DNA of 64,000 bases from Roseiarcus sp963823165 (GCA_963823165.1 CAWGKV010000023.1:1-64000); one strand, 5' to 3'; positions 7,965 through 17,303 are shown, numbered from the stretch's first letter. Program-made: numbers and translations. Notes: generated from the letters alone by a model not told the origin.

Positions 7965-8162
7965 TCACGCGTATTTGCCGCCCTCGTATCGCTTGAGCCA
8001 CTCGGCCAATTCGTGCTCGATCCAGGCCACAGCCTCCGCCCGCTTGTAAAATCCGTCGATCTGCGGCTGGGGCCCGTGCGGCAGCAAGACGCGCACGCAC
8101 CAACCCTTTCCCTTCTTCATCTGGGCGGGTTCGAAAGTCACTTTGGCCTTGGTCGTCGTCAT
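7965..8162 (-). CDS. Small conserved hypothetical protein
   Basis: A 65-residue soluble, basic protein. Its middle (GWCVRVLLPHGPQPQIDGFY) is followed by KRAEAVAWIEHELAEWLKRY, predicted helical. The layout resembles small rhizobial proteins that modify or restate an amino-acid sequence query, but no named family was recognised. It lies just upstream of lipA on the same strand, 53 bases away, and could be co-transcribed. A GGAGG lies upstream but too far from the ATG to be decisive. Confidence 0.7.
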   Translation of the reverse strand: MTTTKAKVTFEPAQMKKGKGWCVRVLLPHGPQPQIDGFYKRAEAVAWIEHELAEWLKRYEGGKYA

Positions 8163-8453
8163 GGTGAAACTATGGAGCCCTTACCTCCGGATTGCCAGAG
8201 GAAATTTCGCCTGCGCGTCAATCGTCGTCAAGATCGACGTGCGCTTTTTGCTTGATGAGAACATAACCAGAATTCATAGGGGGGTCGCGTCCGCGGGCGC
8301 GCCGTCGTCTCCCTTCGCGGCGCTTCGCGGGCGAAGGGACTTCAACCTCGACGTCAAGCGCGACGACATTGCGCCCCCTTTTGCGCTATGGTCGCGCCCA
8401 TATGCGAGCGGGGAGCGTCGCTCCTGCGGCGCAGTGTAACGAAGGAGCGGCCC

Positions 8454-9224
8454 TTGGCGACGAGCGTTCATCAGTTCTTGTGCCTGACCGACAATTTCGG
8501 CGTGCTCGTGCACAATTCGTCGACCGGCGCGACCGCCTCGATCGACGCGCCCGAGGCCGGGCCGATCCTCGCGGCCCTCGACCAGAAAGGCTGGCGGCTG
8601 ACCCATCTCCTGATCACCCACCACCACGCCGACCACGTGCAGGGCGCGCCCGAGCTCAAGGCGCGGTTTCCCCAGCTCGAGATCACCGGTCCGGCCAAGG
8701 AGGAGGCCCGCATCGACTTCCTCGATAGGCTGGTCCGGGAGGGGGACATGGTCCGCGTCGGCTCGCTCGCCGCCAGGGTGATCGAGACGCCGGGCCATAC
8801 GCTTGGCCACATCGCCTATCATTTCGACGAGGATGGGCTCGCCTTCTGCGGCGACACGCTATTCTCCCTCGGCTGCGGGAGGGCGTTCGAAGCGCCCTAC
8901 GCCGTGTTATGGGGCTCGCTTCTCAAGCTCGCCGCCCTGCCGGGCGAGACGCAGGTCTATTGCGGGCACGAATACACCCAGGCCAATGCGCGCTTCGCGC
9001 TGACCATCGAGCGGGACAACCCGGCGCTCAAGGCGCGGGCGGAGGAGGTGGCGCGGCTCAGGGCCGAAAAGCGCCCGACCCTGCCGACGACCATCGCCGC
9101 GGAACTCGCTGGAAACCCCTTCCTGCGGGCGGACAAGCCCTCCGTCCAGGCCGCGGTCGGGATGGTCGGGGCGGACGCGGCGGAGGTGTTCGCAGAAATC
9201 CGCGCCCGCAAAGACCGCTTTTAG
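8454..9224 (+). CDS. gloB: Hydroxyacylglutathione hydrolase (glyoxalase II)
   Basis: A 256-residue metallo-beta-lactamase-fold thioesterase that hydrolyses S-D-lactoylglutathione to lactate and glutathione, the second step of methylglyoxal detoxification. Metal ligands are visible: THHHADH near residue 55, HTLGH near 110, the bridging Asp in FCGDTLF near 133, and His in YCGHEYT near 172. The C-terminal glutathione-binding domain (NPFLRADKPSVQ) is intact. The TTG at 8454 is chosen because AAGGAG lies six bases upstream and the protein then begins ATSVHQFLCLTDNFGVL as in the family. Upstream in-frame starts lack a site. Confidence 0.93.
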   Translation: MATSVHQFLCLTDNFGVLVHNSSTGATASIDAPEAGPILAALDQKGWRLTHLLITHHHADHVQGAPELKARFPQLEITGPAKEEARIDFLDRLVREGDMVRVGSLAARVIETPGHTLGHIAYHFDEDGLAFCGDTLFSLGCGRAFEAPYAVLWGSLLKLAALPGETQVYCGHEYTQANARFALTIERDNPALKARAEEVARLRAEKRPTLPTTIAAELAGNPFLRADKPSVQAAVGMVGADAAEVFAEIRARKDRF

Positions 9225-9284
9225 CCTGTCGTCGCGGATCGCGTGCGAGCGCGGCGGCGCTGTCTCGGGCAGAACAAGGCAGGT

Positions 9285-10370
9285 TCAGACCGAGACCGTC
9301 TCGCGCGTGCGGCTCGATCGGACGGCGGCCAGGCAAAGCTTCAAGGAAAATAGATTGCCGCGGGCCGAGTTCAGGGGTTCGCGGCCCTCTTCGATGGCGC
9401 AGAGGAGCTCGCCCATCGTTCCCGCGAAGCCGTCGTTGAACCAGGTCCCGCGCAACTCCGGCCGGGCGACGCCCGCTTCGGTATGGAGCTCGACCGACTG
9501 GACGCCGAGGTCCGGGCCTCGGCTGGAAACTGTTCCGCGGGCGCCCACGATCGCCGTCGCGTCGCTCGCTCCATAAAGAGTCGCGCCGTCGAACACGAGC
9601 GACGCCTGGCCGCCGTCGAAGCTCACCAGCGCCTCGGCGAGGAGGGGCGGGCGCACGTTCTGGGAGGCGGCTCTGGTGGTGGCGGCGCGGACCTGAAGCG
9701 GGCGCTCGCCGAGGACGCTCGCGAGGAAATCGAACCAGTGAATGCCGAAATCCCACAGCACGAGGTCGTCCACCGCCTCGAAGGCCGTTCCGGCGATCCA
9801 GCCGTGGTTCCAGCGGATGGCGACATGCGCGCCGATCACCTCGCCGATCAGCCCGGCGGCGGCCGCCTCGCGCAAATAGGCGAGGTGCGGCGCCCAGCGG
9901 CCGTTCTGATTTACCGCGAGCTTCACGCCGCGGCGCTCCGCCTCCTCGACCAAGGCCTCGCCGGTCGGGAGGTCCTCGACGAACGGCTTCTGCGACAGGA
10001 CATGCTTGCCCGCGGCGAAGGCGCGCCGCATCAGATCGACCCGCACGTCGGGATGGGTCGCGATGTCGAGAACTGCGACCCGCCTGTCGCCGAGCACGCT
10101 GTCGAAATCGTCCGTGGCCTCGGCGTCGGGAAAGAACGCGTCCCGCCGGACCCGGGCGCGCTTCAGATCGCGCGAGCAGATCGAAACGACGTTCAGCCCG
10201 TGGGCGCGGTAGGCGTCGAGGTGGGCCGCGCTGATGCCGCCGGCGCCGACGAGCGCGATGCCGGTCGACCGGTCTTTCGGCATGGGCGGAAGATAGGGCA
10301 GGTCGGGCGCGGGCGCGTTCCCAGCCGACTTAGCCGTCAGCGCGTAGTCGCTCGCTGAAGGCTCGCTCAT
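9285..10370 (-). CDS. GFO/IDH/MocA-family oxidoreductase
   Basis: A 361-residue NAD(P)-dependent sugar oxidoreductase. It has a Rossmann nucleotide site (GIALVGAGGISAAHLDAYR, about residues 37-55), the QKPF catalytic-Lys motif at VLSQKPFVEDLP, and DFGIHWFDF, with a catalytic-type His, near residue 210. The first 35 residues before the Rossmann fold are unusual and may be a linker or a late start. It is the last gene of the minus-strand arm of the sugar locus. Its ATG overlaps the frame-corrected stop of the upstream oxidoreductase (ATGA), so the two are translationally coupled. Substrate is unknown. Confidence 0.85.
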   Translation of the reverse strand: MSEPSASDYALTAKSAGNAPAPDLPYLPPMPKDRSTGIALVGAGGISAAHLDAYRAHGLNVVSICSRDLKRARVRRDAFFPDAEATDDFDSVLGDRRVAVLDIATHPDVRVDLMRRAFAAGKHVLSQKPFVEDLPTGEALVEEAERRGVKLAVNQNGRWAPHLAYLREAAAAGLIGEVIGAHVAIRWNHGWIAGTAFEAVDDLVLWDFGIHWFDFLASVLGERPLQVRAATTRAASQNVRPPLLAEALVSFDGGQASLVFDGATLYGASDATAIVGARGTVSSRGPDLGVQSVELHTEAGVARPELRGTWFNDGFAGTMGELLCAIEEGREPLNSARGNLFSLKLCLAAVRSSRTRETVSV

Positions 10371-11444
10371 GGCAGCAACGGCAGCGTGCGCCGCTCCCTC
10401 GCCGAAAGCGCGGCGGTGTCGACGATCCGCTGGGCCGTGCGACAGAGAGCAGGGTCGAGCGGCCCTTCGAACGCGACGCCCTTCTCCTTGCAATGCAGCA
10501 CGTACTCGACCGGCGCGCGGAACGGCGCCTCGAGCTTGTCGACATGAACGTTTTGGATGTCGCGATGGGCGCGCGTCTGGACCCCGACATGAGGTTCGAA
10601 GTCGTAGCTCGAAATCGTGCCCTCGGTTCCGACCAGGACGAAGCCGCATTTGGGCTGCGGTTGAGTTGGTCCAGGGGTCCGTGAAGGTCCCCCAGCGGGT
10701 CTCGAGCTTCGACAGGCCGCGCCGGTATCGGCAGACCGTGATCGAGTGCTCGTCGACCTCGAGCCCGTCCGGCTGATCGACGACCGAGGTCACCTCGATT
10801 GGGGCCTCGCCTTTGAGGAACCAGGTGGCGAGCGTGGCACCGTAGCCGAGATAGTCGAGCAGGCTGCCGCCCCCGGCGGCCTTGCTGTACCACCATGACG
10901 AGGGCTTCTCGCGCCGCACCTCCTCCTCCGACACCACGACCTTGTCGGCGCGATGGAATAGCGGCCCCCGGTTGCCGTCGTAGAAATGCACCTCGACGAC
11001 GTCCCCGATCGCGCCCTCGTCGATCATTCGCTTGGCGGTGACATGCGGCGGATACCAGCGAAGCGGCCAGTTGACCGCGAGCCGGACGCCGGCTTTGGCG
11101 ACGGCGGCGAGGATCCGGTCGGCGTCGGCGAGCGAGGCGGCGAAGGGCTTCTCCAGCAGAATGTCGACGCCGAGCGCCGCGACCGCCTCGACGCAGTCTG
11201 CGTGCCGCGCCGTGGCCGGGCAGAGAATGGCGAGGTCGGGCCGGGTCTCCCGCACGCAACGTTCGATATCGCGAAACACCCGCGCCTCGGGGATTGCGAA
11301 CGTCCGGATCGCGTCGGCCATTCGCGTCGGCTCCGGGTCGCAAATTCCGACGATCTCCGCATTGGGATGTTCGTGCGCCTCGCGCAGCAGGTCGCCCATG
11401 TGCATGTGCTCGAAACTGACGCCGACGATGCGATGCTTTCGCAT
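10367..11444 (-). pseudogene. GFO/IDH/MocA-family oxidoreductase broken by one base
   Basis: The first two thirds are a normal family member: MRKHRIVGVSFEHMHMGDLL, the EKP motif at LLEKPFAASL, and GGGSLLDYLGYGA with a paralogue-like context. At about 10,664 the frame breaks just after TFTDPWTN. Skipping one base restores family sequence (QPQPKCGFVLVGTEGTISSY and onward to RRTLPLLP), ending in TGA at 10367-10369. The long open frame otherwise reads through into the next gene, giving a false fusion. The N-terminal loop carries His-Met-His instead of the usual GxGxxG. It is a paralogue of the gene at 25247-26377. The RBS GGGAGGGAAG precedes the ATG at 11444. Confidence 0.8.
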
Positions 11445-11490
11445 TCTTCCCTCCCTCGCGCCCCGCCGCGGTCGGCGAGACGACGGTTCC

Positions 11491-12411
11491 TCAATCGGTC
11501 CGGCCGGGCTCGGCGGCTTCCGCCGGCGGGACGCGCAGTTGCGCAACCCGCAACACCAACGCCATCGCGACGGCGAGCGTCGCCGACAGCGACTTGAAGC
11601 CGGAGAACTCCTCTTCCACCACTTCGAGATAGGTCTTCGATATCGCCGCCAGCGGGCTGAAGGCGCTGTCCGTCAGCGAGACGATCGGTACGCCGCGCTG
11701 CGCCGCCGACGCCGCCAATTCCGGAGTGATCGAATTGTAGGGCGTGAAGCTGATTGCGAGCACCGCGTCGGAAGCCGTCGCGCAGCGCAAAAGTTCGAAC
11801 GCGGTCGAGCCGACGTTGTCGAGCGCGAAGTTGCGGATGCCGAGATTGGAAAGCGCCAAGGACGCGTAGCTCGCAAGGCAGAAGGCGCGTTTCGAGCCGA
11901 TGACGTAGATGAGGTTGGCCGACGCCAAAGTCCTCGCGACGCCCTCGAAGTTCGAAATGTCGAGCCGATCGCGGACGCCGGCCAGAGAGGCCATCGAGGA
12001 ATTGACGAAGCCGTCGACGAGCAGCGTCGCCTCGCCGCATGCGGCGTCGTCGTCGCTCGCGGGATTCCGCCACCCGCGTCCCCCGTCCGCCAGATGGGCC
12101 TTGAAGATATTCTGCAGGTCGGAAAAGCCCGAATAGCCGAAAGTCTGGGCGAAGCGGACCAGGGTCGAGGGCTTCACGCCGGCCTGGGATGCGACGCTCG
12201 TCACCGTGCCGAGCGCGACGATCGTCGGGTGCTGCCAGACGAAGATCGCCACCTGGCGCAGCTTTTTCGGCAGTCGGACCGTGCCGGAGGACAGAACCGC
12301 GCGCAACTCCTCGTAGCTTTGCGGCCTCGAATAGCCGAGCGCCGCGCCGCCGTCGACGTCGCCGAGCGCCGGCGTCAGGTCGTCGAGAGATGCGCCGGCC
12401 GATCTAATCAT
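11491..12411 (-). CDS. MurR/RpiR-family transcriptional regulator with SIS domain
   Basis: A 306-residue regulator. The N-terminal HTH_6 domain includes SVASQAGVKPSTLVRFAQTF and YSGFSDLQNIF. The C-terminal SIS (sugar isomerase) domain (about residues 140-280) begins around LIYVIGSKRAFCLA and includes VLAISFTPYNS and GVPIVSLTDS; it senses phosphosugars. Such regulators typically control ribose, N-acetylmuramate or amino-sugar genes. The ATG at 12411 overlaps the end of the dehydrogenase gene by 8 bases; a TTG nine bases earlier is an alternative. As the only regulator in the sugar locus it probably controls the divergent promoter region at 14672-15052. Confidence 0.9.
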   Translation of the reverse strand: MIRSAGASLDDLTPALGDVDGGAALGYSRPQSYEELRAVLSSGTVRLPKKLRQVAIFVWQHPTIVALGTVTSVASQAGVKPSTLVRFAQTFGYSGFSDLQNIFKAHLADGGRGWRNPASDDDAACGEATLLVDGFVNSSMASLAGVRDRLDISNFEGVARTLASANLIYVIGSKRAFCLASYASLALSNLGIRNFALDNVGSTAFELLRCATASDAVLAISFTPYNSITPELAASAAQRGVPIVSLTDSAFSPLAAISKTYLEVVEEEFSGFKSLSATLAVAMALVLRVAQLRVPPAEAAEPGRTD

Positions 12412-13888
12412 GGCTCGCAATGCCGGCCAGATAGGCGCGAGGATCGCCGTCGAGCAGTCCGCGCAAGTGCGCGCCGACGGCGGCCGTCATGCGCGGCGCC
12501 GCCAGGTCTGCAGCGAAAATCGCGCTGATTCCGAGGACCGCCTTCGCCAAGGCTTCGAAGTCGTCCCGGCATTGCTCGCCCTTCGCGATGACCGCCGCGG
12601 CCCAAGGGTCCGACGGGTCCCAACGGTGTCCGAACCTGTTTGCGCCGCTGAGACAATAGGCGATCCAGCCGGCGACCGCGAGGGTCAGCAAAGGCGCGTT
12701 GCGCCCCGAGGCGAGTCGCTCCCGGAGGGGGTCGATGAGTCGCTGGACGATCTTCTGCGAACCGTCCGTGCCGATCTGGTGACAGCGATGACGGACGGCG
12801 CTGTTGGCGATCCGCGCCAGGGACGATCCGATATAGGGCTGGGCGCCCATCCCTTCGACGACAGGCAGCGTCGGGGCGCTCTCGCGCTCGAGCATGCGAC
12901 GGATCAGCCGGATGAGAACCGGGTCCTGCGCCGCCTCGAAGCTGTACTCGCATCCGACGATCGCGCCGAGATGCGAGAACGTCGACTGCGCGGCGTTCAA
13001 GAGCCGCATCTTGATTTTCTCGTAGGGCTTCGCGTGGCGAACGAATTGCGCCCCCGCCAGATCCCAGGCCGGCCTCTCCCCGGCGAACCGATCCTCGATC
13101 ACCCATTGCCGGAACGGTTCGCACACGACCGCGGCTTCGTCGATGACGCCGATGTCGGCGGCGATTTGATCGATGTCCGCCCGGGTCGAAGCGGGGACGA
13201 TCCGGTCGACCATCGAACACGGAAACCCGACACGGCCTTCGATCCACTTCGCAAGGCCCGCGGAGCGCCTGGCGGCGAAGGCGACGAGCGCCGAACGCAA
13301 CAGCGCGCCGTTCGACGGGACATTGTCGCAACTGATCAGCGTCATGGGCGAATCGGTCGCGCGGCGGCGCTCGACGGCCAGCGCCAGCAGGCCCATCAAT
13401 GTCCGGGGCGGGAAGGCGCCCGCCATGTCGGCGCGCAATTCGGGATTGTCGAGGTCGAGCGCGCCGGAGGCTGGAACGAGGCCGTAGCCTTTTTCGGTGA
13501 CGGTCATCGTCGCCACATGCAGCGACGGCGCCGCGAGCGCCCGGACGGCCGTTTCCGCGCTCGCCGCGTCGACAATGTCGATGCTCTGCAGGATGGAGCC
13601 GATAATGCGAGTCTCGGCGCGCCCTGCCTGCCTCGTCGTTCTCGAATAAAGGTGATCCTGCGGGGCGAGCAACTCCGAAAGGCGCGGCGGGCGAAGGTTG
13701 ACGCCGACCACCCCCCAAGGGCCGAATCTCGCTTCCAGCATGTCGTCGGTGTATTCGGCCTGGTGACAGCGATGAAAGGCGCCGACGCCGATATGCGCCA
13801 TGCCGACCCAGAGGCGGCTGCGGTCATAGCGCGGCCGGCGTACGCGTTGCTCGAGCTCGGACAAAGACGCTTCAGCAAGTCGCCGCAT
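12404..13888 (-). CDS. Mannitol dehydrogenase-family protein (fructuronate reductase-like)
   Basis: A 494-residue long-chain polyol/uronate dehydrogenase (the UxuB, UxaB and mannitol 2-dehydrogenase family). Motifs are GVGAFHRCHQAEYTDD at residues 33-48 (nucleotide loop), TVTEKGYGL, SCDNVPSNG, and the catalytic KIKMRLLNAAQSTFSHLG (Lys, Asn and His, residues about 292-309). It reversibly oxidises a sugar alcohol or reduces a keto-uronate with NAD(H). It is in an operon between the SDR (12 bases upstream) and the RpiR regulator (8-base overlap). Which polyol or uronate it uses is not clear; hexuronate enzymes UxaC, UxuA and KdgK are not visible here. Confidence 0.88.
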   Translation of the reverse strand: MRRLAEASLSELEQRVRRPRYDRSRLWVGMAHIGVGAFHRCHQAEYTDDMLEARFGPWGVVGVNLRPPRLSELLAPQDHLYSRTTRQAGRAETRIIGSILQSIDIVDAASAETAVRALAAPSLHVATMTVTEKGYGLVPASGALDLDNPELRADMAGAFPPRTLMGLLALAVERRRATDSPMTLISCDNVPSNGALLRSALVAFAARRSAGLAKWIEGRVGFPCSMVDRIVPASTRADIDQIAADIGVIDEAAVVCEPFRQWVIEDRFAGERPAWDLAGAQFVRHAKPYEKIKMRLLNAAQSTFSHLGAIVGCEYSFEAAQDPVLIRLIRRMLERESAPTLPVVEGMGAQPYIGSSLARIANSAVRHRCHQIGTDGSQKIVQRLIDPLRERLASGRNAPLLTLAVAGWIAYCLSGANRFGHRWDPSDPWAAAVIAKGEQCRDDFEALAKAVLGISAIFAADLAAPRMTAAVGAHLRGLLDGDPRAYLAGIASHD

Positions 13889-13900
13889 TGGACACCCGCT

Positions 13901-14671
13901 TCACCCGAACGCGCCGATCACCGACTGGGCCTGGTCGACAATGGCGCCGGTCATCGGCTCGGAACCATCTCCCAGCAGGAAGAGCGCAAGCCGGGCGACA
14001 TCCTCAGGTTTCAACAACCGTCCGAACGGCTGCGCCGCCGACGCTTCCTCTAGCCATTTCTCTCCAAGGCCGAGCGTGACAGCCTGCATCTGGCGCTCGG
14101 CAGGCGTGTCGACCCAGCCGAGCGTGATCCCATTGACGCGGATGCGGTCGAAGCGATGCGCATGCGCCGCGTTCTTGGTCAGCCCGGCCAGCGCGGCCTT
14201 GGTCGAGGCGTAGACCGCCAGTTCGGGAGCGCCGCCGTGCGCGTGCATAGAGAGAATGTTGACGATCGAGCCTTGCGCCTTGCGCTCCCGCAAGTGTTTG
14301 ACCAGCCGCTGCAGGAGGAAGAAGGGCGCGCGGACGTTGACCGCAAACAGCCGCTCCCACAGCGCCCTGTCCGCGTCGACGAGGGCGCCGCGGTCGGTAG
14401 CGGCGGCCGAATTGACCAGCGCGTCGACGCGTCCGAAGCGATCGAGGGCGAAGTCGAAGATCAGGTCCGGCGCGTCCGGGCTTTCGAGATCGGCCTGGAC
14501 GAACGCACAGGGGGCTCCGGCTCGCTCGACCGCGTCGACCGCCGCGGGCGCCTTCGCCGGATCTCGGCCGACGATCACCACCGCCTCGGCGCCGATCGCT
14601 GCGGCGCCTGCCGCAATCGCCAGACCGACACCCTGGGTTGCGCCTGTGACCAGGACGGTTCGCCCCTTCAA
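13901..14671 (-). CDS. Short-chain dehydrogenase/reductase
   Basis: A 256-residue classical SDR: coenzyme loop TGATQGVGLAI at residues 8-18, NSAA in place of NNAG at about 88, active-site Ser in VNILSMHAHGG, catalytic YASTK about 15 residues later, and DGSEPMTGAIVDQAQS at the end. Predicted NAD(P)-dependent alcohol/ketone oxidoreductase acting on a sugar. It is the first gene of the five-gene minus arm that diverges from the isomerase/ABC arm across 380 bases. Confidence 0.88.
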   Translation of the reverse strand: MKGRTVLVTGATQGVGLAIAAGAAAIGAEAVVIVGRDPAKAPAAVDAVERAGAPCAFVQADLESPDAPDLIFDFALDRFGRVDALVNSAAATDRGALVDADRALWERLFAVNVRAPFFLLQRLVKHLRERKAQGSIVNILSMHAHGGAPELAVYASTKAALAGLTKNAAHAHRFDRIRVNGITLGWVDTPAERQMQAVTLGLGEKWLEEASAAQPFGRLLKPEDVARLALFLLGDGSEPMTGAIVDQAQSVIGAFG

Positions 14672-15052
14672 ACGCGTCCTCCCCCTTGGAGCCGCCGTCG
14701 ACCCTTGCGCCTAGGATTGGAGCAAAGTTTCCAAAAGTCAAATTCTCGAAAGCCTTTGCAGTGATCCCCGGAGGCCGCGCCCGATGAGCATGGCCCAAGC
14801 GGTCCCTGTCGGGAAGCGAGCGCCGCGCCGACAGAGGCCAGCCGGCAACGCCCGGAATTCGTGGTTTCCGGGGAAGCAGGAAATTTCGTTACTGACTCGC
14901 TGGCGTCCCTGCAATTCGCCACGGTCATGCTCGCTCGCCGGCGGAGTCGCAATTGACAAATGGAAGCGAGTTGCGATTATCAAAAGGACGGTCAAAAATT
15001 TCCGTGCTCGTTCCTGCGCGCCGGACGGAAGCTACACTTGGGAGGAATCGTC
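14672..15052. promoter_or_regulatory. Divergent control region of the sugar locus
   Basis: It separates the SDR operon (minus) from the isomerase/ABC operon (plus). A plus-strand promoter is at 14953-14982. On the minus strand, TTGACT lies before a TTGGA-N8-TCCAA inverted repeat about 60 bases upstream of the SDR. A TTTCC-N9-GGAAA repeat lies near 14,871-14,889. Either repeat could be an RpiR operator; this is inference. Confidence 0.45.
14953..14982 (+). promoter_or_regulatory. Sigma-70-like promoter for the isomerase/ABC operon
   Basis: A perfect TTGACA at 14953-14958, an 18-base spacer and TTATCA at 14977-14982, about 70 bases upstream of the start codon at 15053. Confidence 0.6.
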
Positions 15053-16111
15053 ATGCGGACCATCAAGGGGCCGGGGCTGTTTCTGGCGCAGTTCGCCCGC
15101 GACACGCCGCCGCACAACACCCTCGAAGGCATCGCGCGATGGGCGAAGAACTACGGCTACAAGGCCATCCAGATTCCGACCTGGGACGCACGCTTCTTCA
15201 ATCTCGATCTGGCCCACGAAAGCGCCGCCTATTGTGACGAGGTGAAGGGCAAGCTCGCCGACATCGGCATCGCGATCAGCGAGCTCTCGACGCATTTTCA
15301 GGGTCAGATGGTTTCGGTCCACCCCGCCTATGACGCGATGTTCGACGGTCAATGCCCGCAAGCCCTGCGCGGCGACCCCGAGAAGCGGCGCCGCTGGGCC
15401 GCGGATCAGGTTCGCAAGGCGGCGCTTGTCAGCCGCCGCTTCGGGCTGACCGAGCACGTGAGCTTCACCGGATCGCTGGCCTGGCCCTATTTCTATCCCT
15501 ATCCGCAGCGCCCGGCCCGGCTCATCGAGGAATGTTTCGCCGAGCAGGCGCGCCGCTGGAAGCCGATCCTCGACGTCTACGACGAGAACGGCGTCGATCT
15601 CTGCTTCGAGATTCACCCGACCGAGGACGTCTTCGACGGCGACACGTTCGAAATGTTCCTTGCGGCTGTCGGGGGCCACAAGCGCTGCAACATCAACTAC
15701 GACGCCAGCCACTTCATCAAGCAGTGCATGGATTACATCGGCTTCATCGACGTCTATCATGAACGAATCAAGATGTTCCACGTCAAGGACGCCGAATTCA
15801 ATCCGACTGCCAGACAGGGCGTGTACGGCGGCTATCAGGGATGGCTGCAGCGCGCCGGCCGCGACCGTTCGCTCGGCCACGGCCAAGTCAACTTCGGAGC
15901 GATCTTCTCCAAGCTCGCGGCCTATGATTTCGCGGGTTGGGCGGTTTACGAATGGGAGTGCTGCCTGCAGCATCCGGAAGTCGCGGCACGCGAGGGCGCG
16001 AAGTTCATCGCCGATCATATCATCGAGGTCACCGACTACGCGTTCGACGATTTCGCCGCCACTGGCGCCGATCGAGCGGCCAATCTCAAGCTGCTCGGCG
16101 TCGGAGGCTGA
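15053..16111 (+). CDS. Sugar phosphate isomerase/epimerase-type TIM-barrel protein
   Basis: A 352-residue AP-endonuclease-2/xylose-isomerase-like TIM barrel. The ATG at 15053 follows GGGAGGAA. Metal ligands can be read as Glu in CFEIHPTEDVFDG, Asp/His in INYDASHF, His/Asp in MFHVKDAEFN and Glu in AVYEWECC. Related proteins are true isomerases/epimerases, inosose dehydratases, or enzymes acting on 3-keto-glycosides next to GFO/IDH/MocA oxidoreductases. The pairing with an oxidoreductase four bases downstream favours a role on a keto-sugar intermediate. First gene of the plus-strand operon. Confidence 0.85.
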   Translation: MRTIKGPGLFLAQFARDTPPHNTLEGIARWAKNYGYKAIQIPTWDARFFNLDLAHESAAYCDEVKGKLADIGIAISELSTHFQGQMVSVHPAYDAMFDGQCPQALRGDPEKRRRWAADQVRKAALVSRRFGLTEHVSFTGSLAWPYFYPYPQRPARLIEECFAEQARRWKPILDVYDENGVDLCFEIHPTEDVFDGDTFEMFLAAVGGHKRCNINYDASHFIKQCMDYIGFIDVYHERIKMFHVKDAEFNPTARQGVYGGYQGWLQRAGRDRSLGHGQVNFGAIFSKLAAYDFAGWAVYEWECCLQHPEVAAREGAKFIADHIIEVTDYAFDDFAATGADRAANLKLLGVGG

Positions 16112-16115
16112 AGCC

Positions 16116-17303
16116 ATGGTCCATGCGACTTCGGCGCGCGGGGTCGAAGGCCGGCGCCTCCGCGTCGGAATGGTCGGCGGCGGTCGAAACGCCTTCATCG
16201 GCGCGGTGCACCGGATGGCGATGCGCCTCGACGACCTGATCGAACTCAAAGCGGGCGCGCTTTCCGCCGATTTGGCGAACGCCCGCGCGTCCGGCGCCGA
16301 CCTCGGCCTCGCTCCCGATCGCGTTTATGCCGACTTCCGCGAGATGGCCGCGCGCGAGGCTCGGCGGCCCGACGGCGTCGAGGCGGTGGTGATCGTTACC
16401 CCGAACCATCTCCATTATCCGGTCGCGAAAGCATTTTTGGAGGCCGGCGTCGACGTTATCTGCGACAAGCCGCTCGCGACCTCCTTGGCCGAGGCGAAGG
16501 AGCTCGTCGAACTGACGCGCGCCACGGGGCTCGTCTTCGCGGTCACGCTCAACAACACCGGCTATCCGATGGTCCGGCAGGCCCGCGAGATGATCGCCGC
16601 CGGCGAGATCGGCGACATCAGGGTGGTTCACGCAACCTATATCCAAGATTGGCTGACGCAGCCGATCGACGCCGGTGGCCACAAGCAGGCTGAATGGCGC
16701 ATGGATCCGGCGCGGGCCGGCGCCTCCGCCTGCCTCGCCGACATCGGCGTACATGCCCATAACCTCGCGCTGTTCGTCACCGGCCTCGAGGTCGACTCCG
16801 TCTCGGCGGATCTGACGACCTTCGTGCCCGGGCGAAGGCTCGACGACAACGCGCATGTCCTCATGCGCTTTGTCGGCGGCGGACGGGGCATTCTCGCCGC
16901 GAGCCAGGTCGCGGTCGGCAACCTCAACAACCTCAGCCTGAAGGTCTACGGGACGCGCGCTGGTCTCGAATGGGCGGGCGAGAGCCCGGAGCTGCTGCGC
17001 TTCACGCCGTACGGCGAACCTCCGCGCTTCGTGCAGCGCGGCGGGCCCGGAAACTGGGAATCGGCGAAGAATGGATCGCGCATGCCGGGCGGGCACCCGG
17101 AGGGTTATATCGAGGGCTTCGCCAACATCTATCGCGACGCGGCCGAGCTGATCGAAGCCCGCCGCGCCGGACGGGCGCCGGACGCCGTTGCGGCCGCCCT
17201 GACCCCCGACGTGCTGGACGGCGCCCGCGGCGTCGCTTTCATCGAAGCGTCCGTCGCTTCCAGCCGCGACAACGGCGCGTGGACTTCTGCACGATTCGTG
17301 TAA
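16116..17303 (+). CDS. GFO/IDH/MocA-family oxidoreductase
   Basis: A 395-residue NAD(P)-dependent oxidoreductase: Rossmann loop RVGMVGGGRNAFIGAVHR at about residues 15-32, VIVTPNHLHYPVA, catalytic Lys in VICDKPLATSL near 115, and DIGVHAHNLALF with the catalytic-type His near 210. The ATG lies four bases after the isomerase stop, with GGAGG inside the end of that gene. The length and the WRMDPARAGASACLADIGVH context match the inositol/glucoside-3-dehydrogenase-like branch. It probably oxidises a transported sugar or glycoside, or reduces its keto form, together with the TIM-barrel protein. Confidence 0.88.
   Translation: MVHATSARGVEGRRLRVGMVGGGRNAFIGAVHRMAMRLDDLIELKAGALSADLANARASGADLGLAPDRVYADFREMAAREARRPDGVEAVVIVTPNHLHYPVAKAFLEAGVDVICDKPLATSLAEAKELVELTRATGLVFAVTLNNTGYPMVRQAREMIAAGEIGDIRVVHATYIQDWLTQPIDAGGHKQAEWRMDPARAGASACLADIGVHAHNLALFVTGLEVDSVSADLTTFVPGRRLDDNAHVLMRFVGGGRGILAASQVAVGNLNNLSLKVYGTRAGLEWAGESPELLRFTPYGEPPRFVQRGGPGNWESAKNGSRMPGGHPEGYIEGFANIYRDAAELIEARRAGRAPDAVAAALTPDVLDGARGVAFIEASVASSRDNGAWTSARFV

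Noticed and set aside
9285..11546. A single 753-residue double oxidoreductase
   Set aside because: The apparent fusion arises from a one-base break in the upstream gene. Restoring the frame gives two proteins joined by an ATGA overlap.
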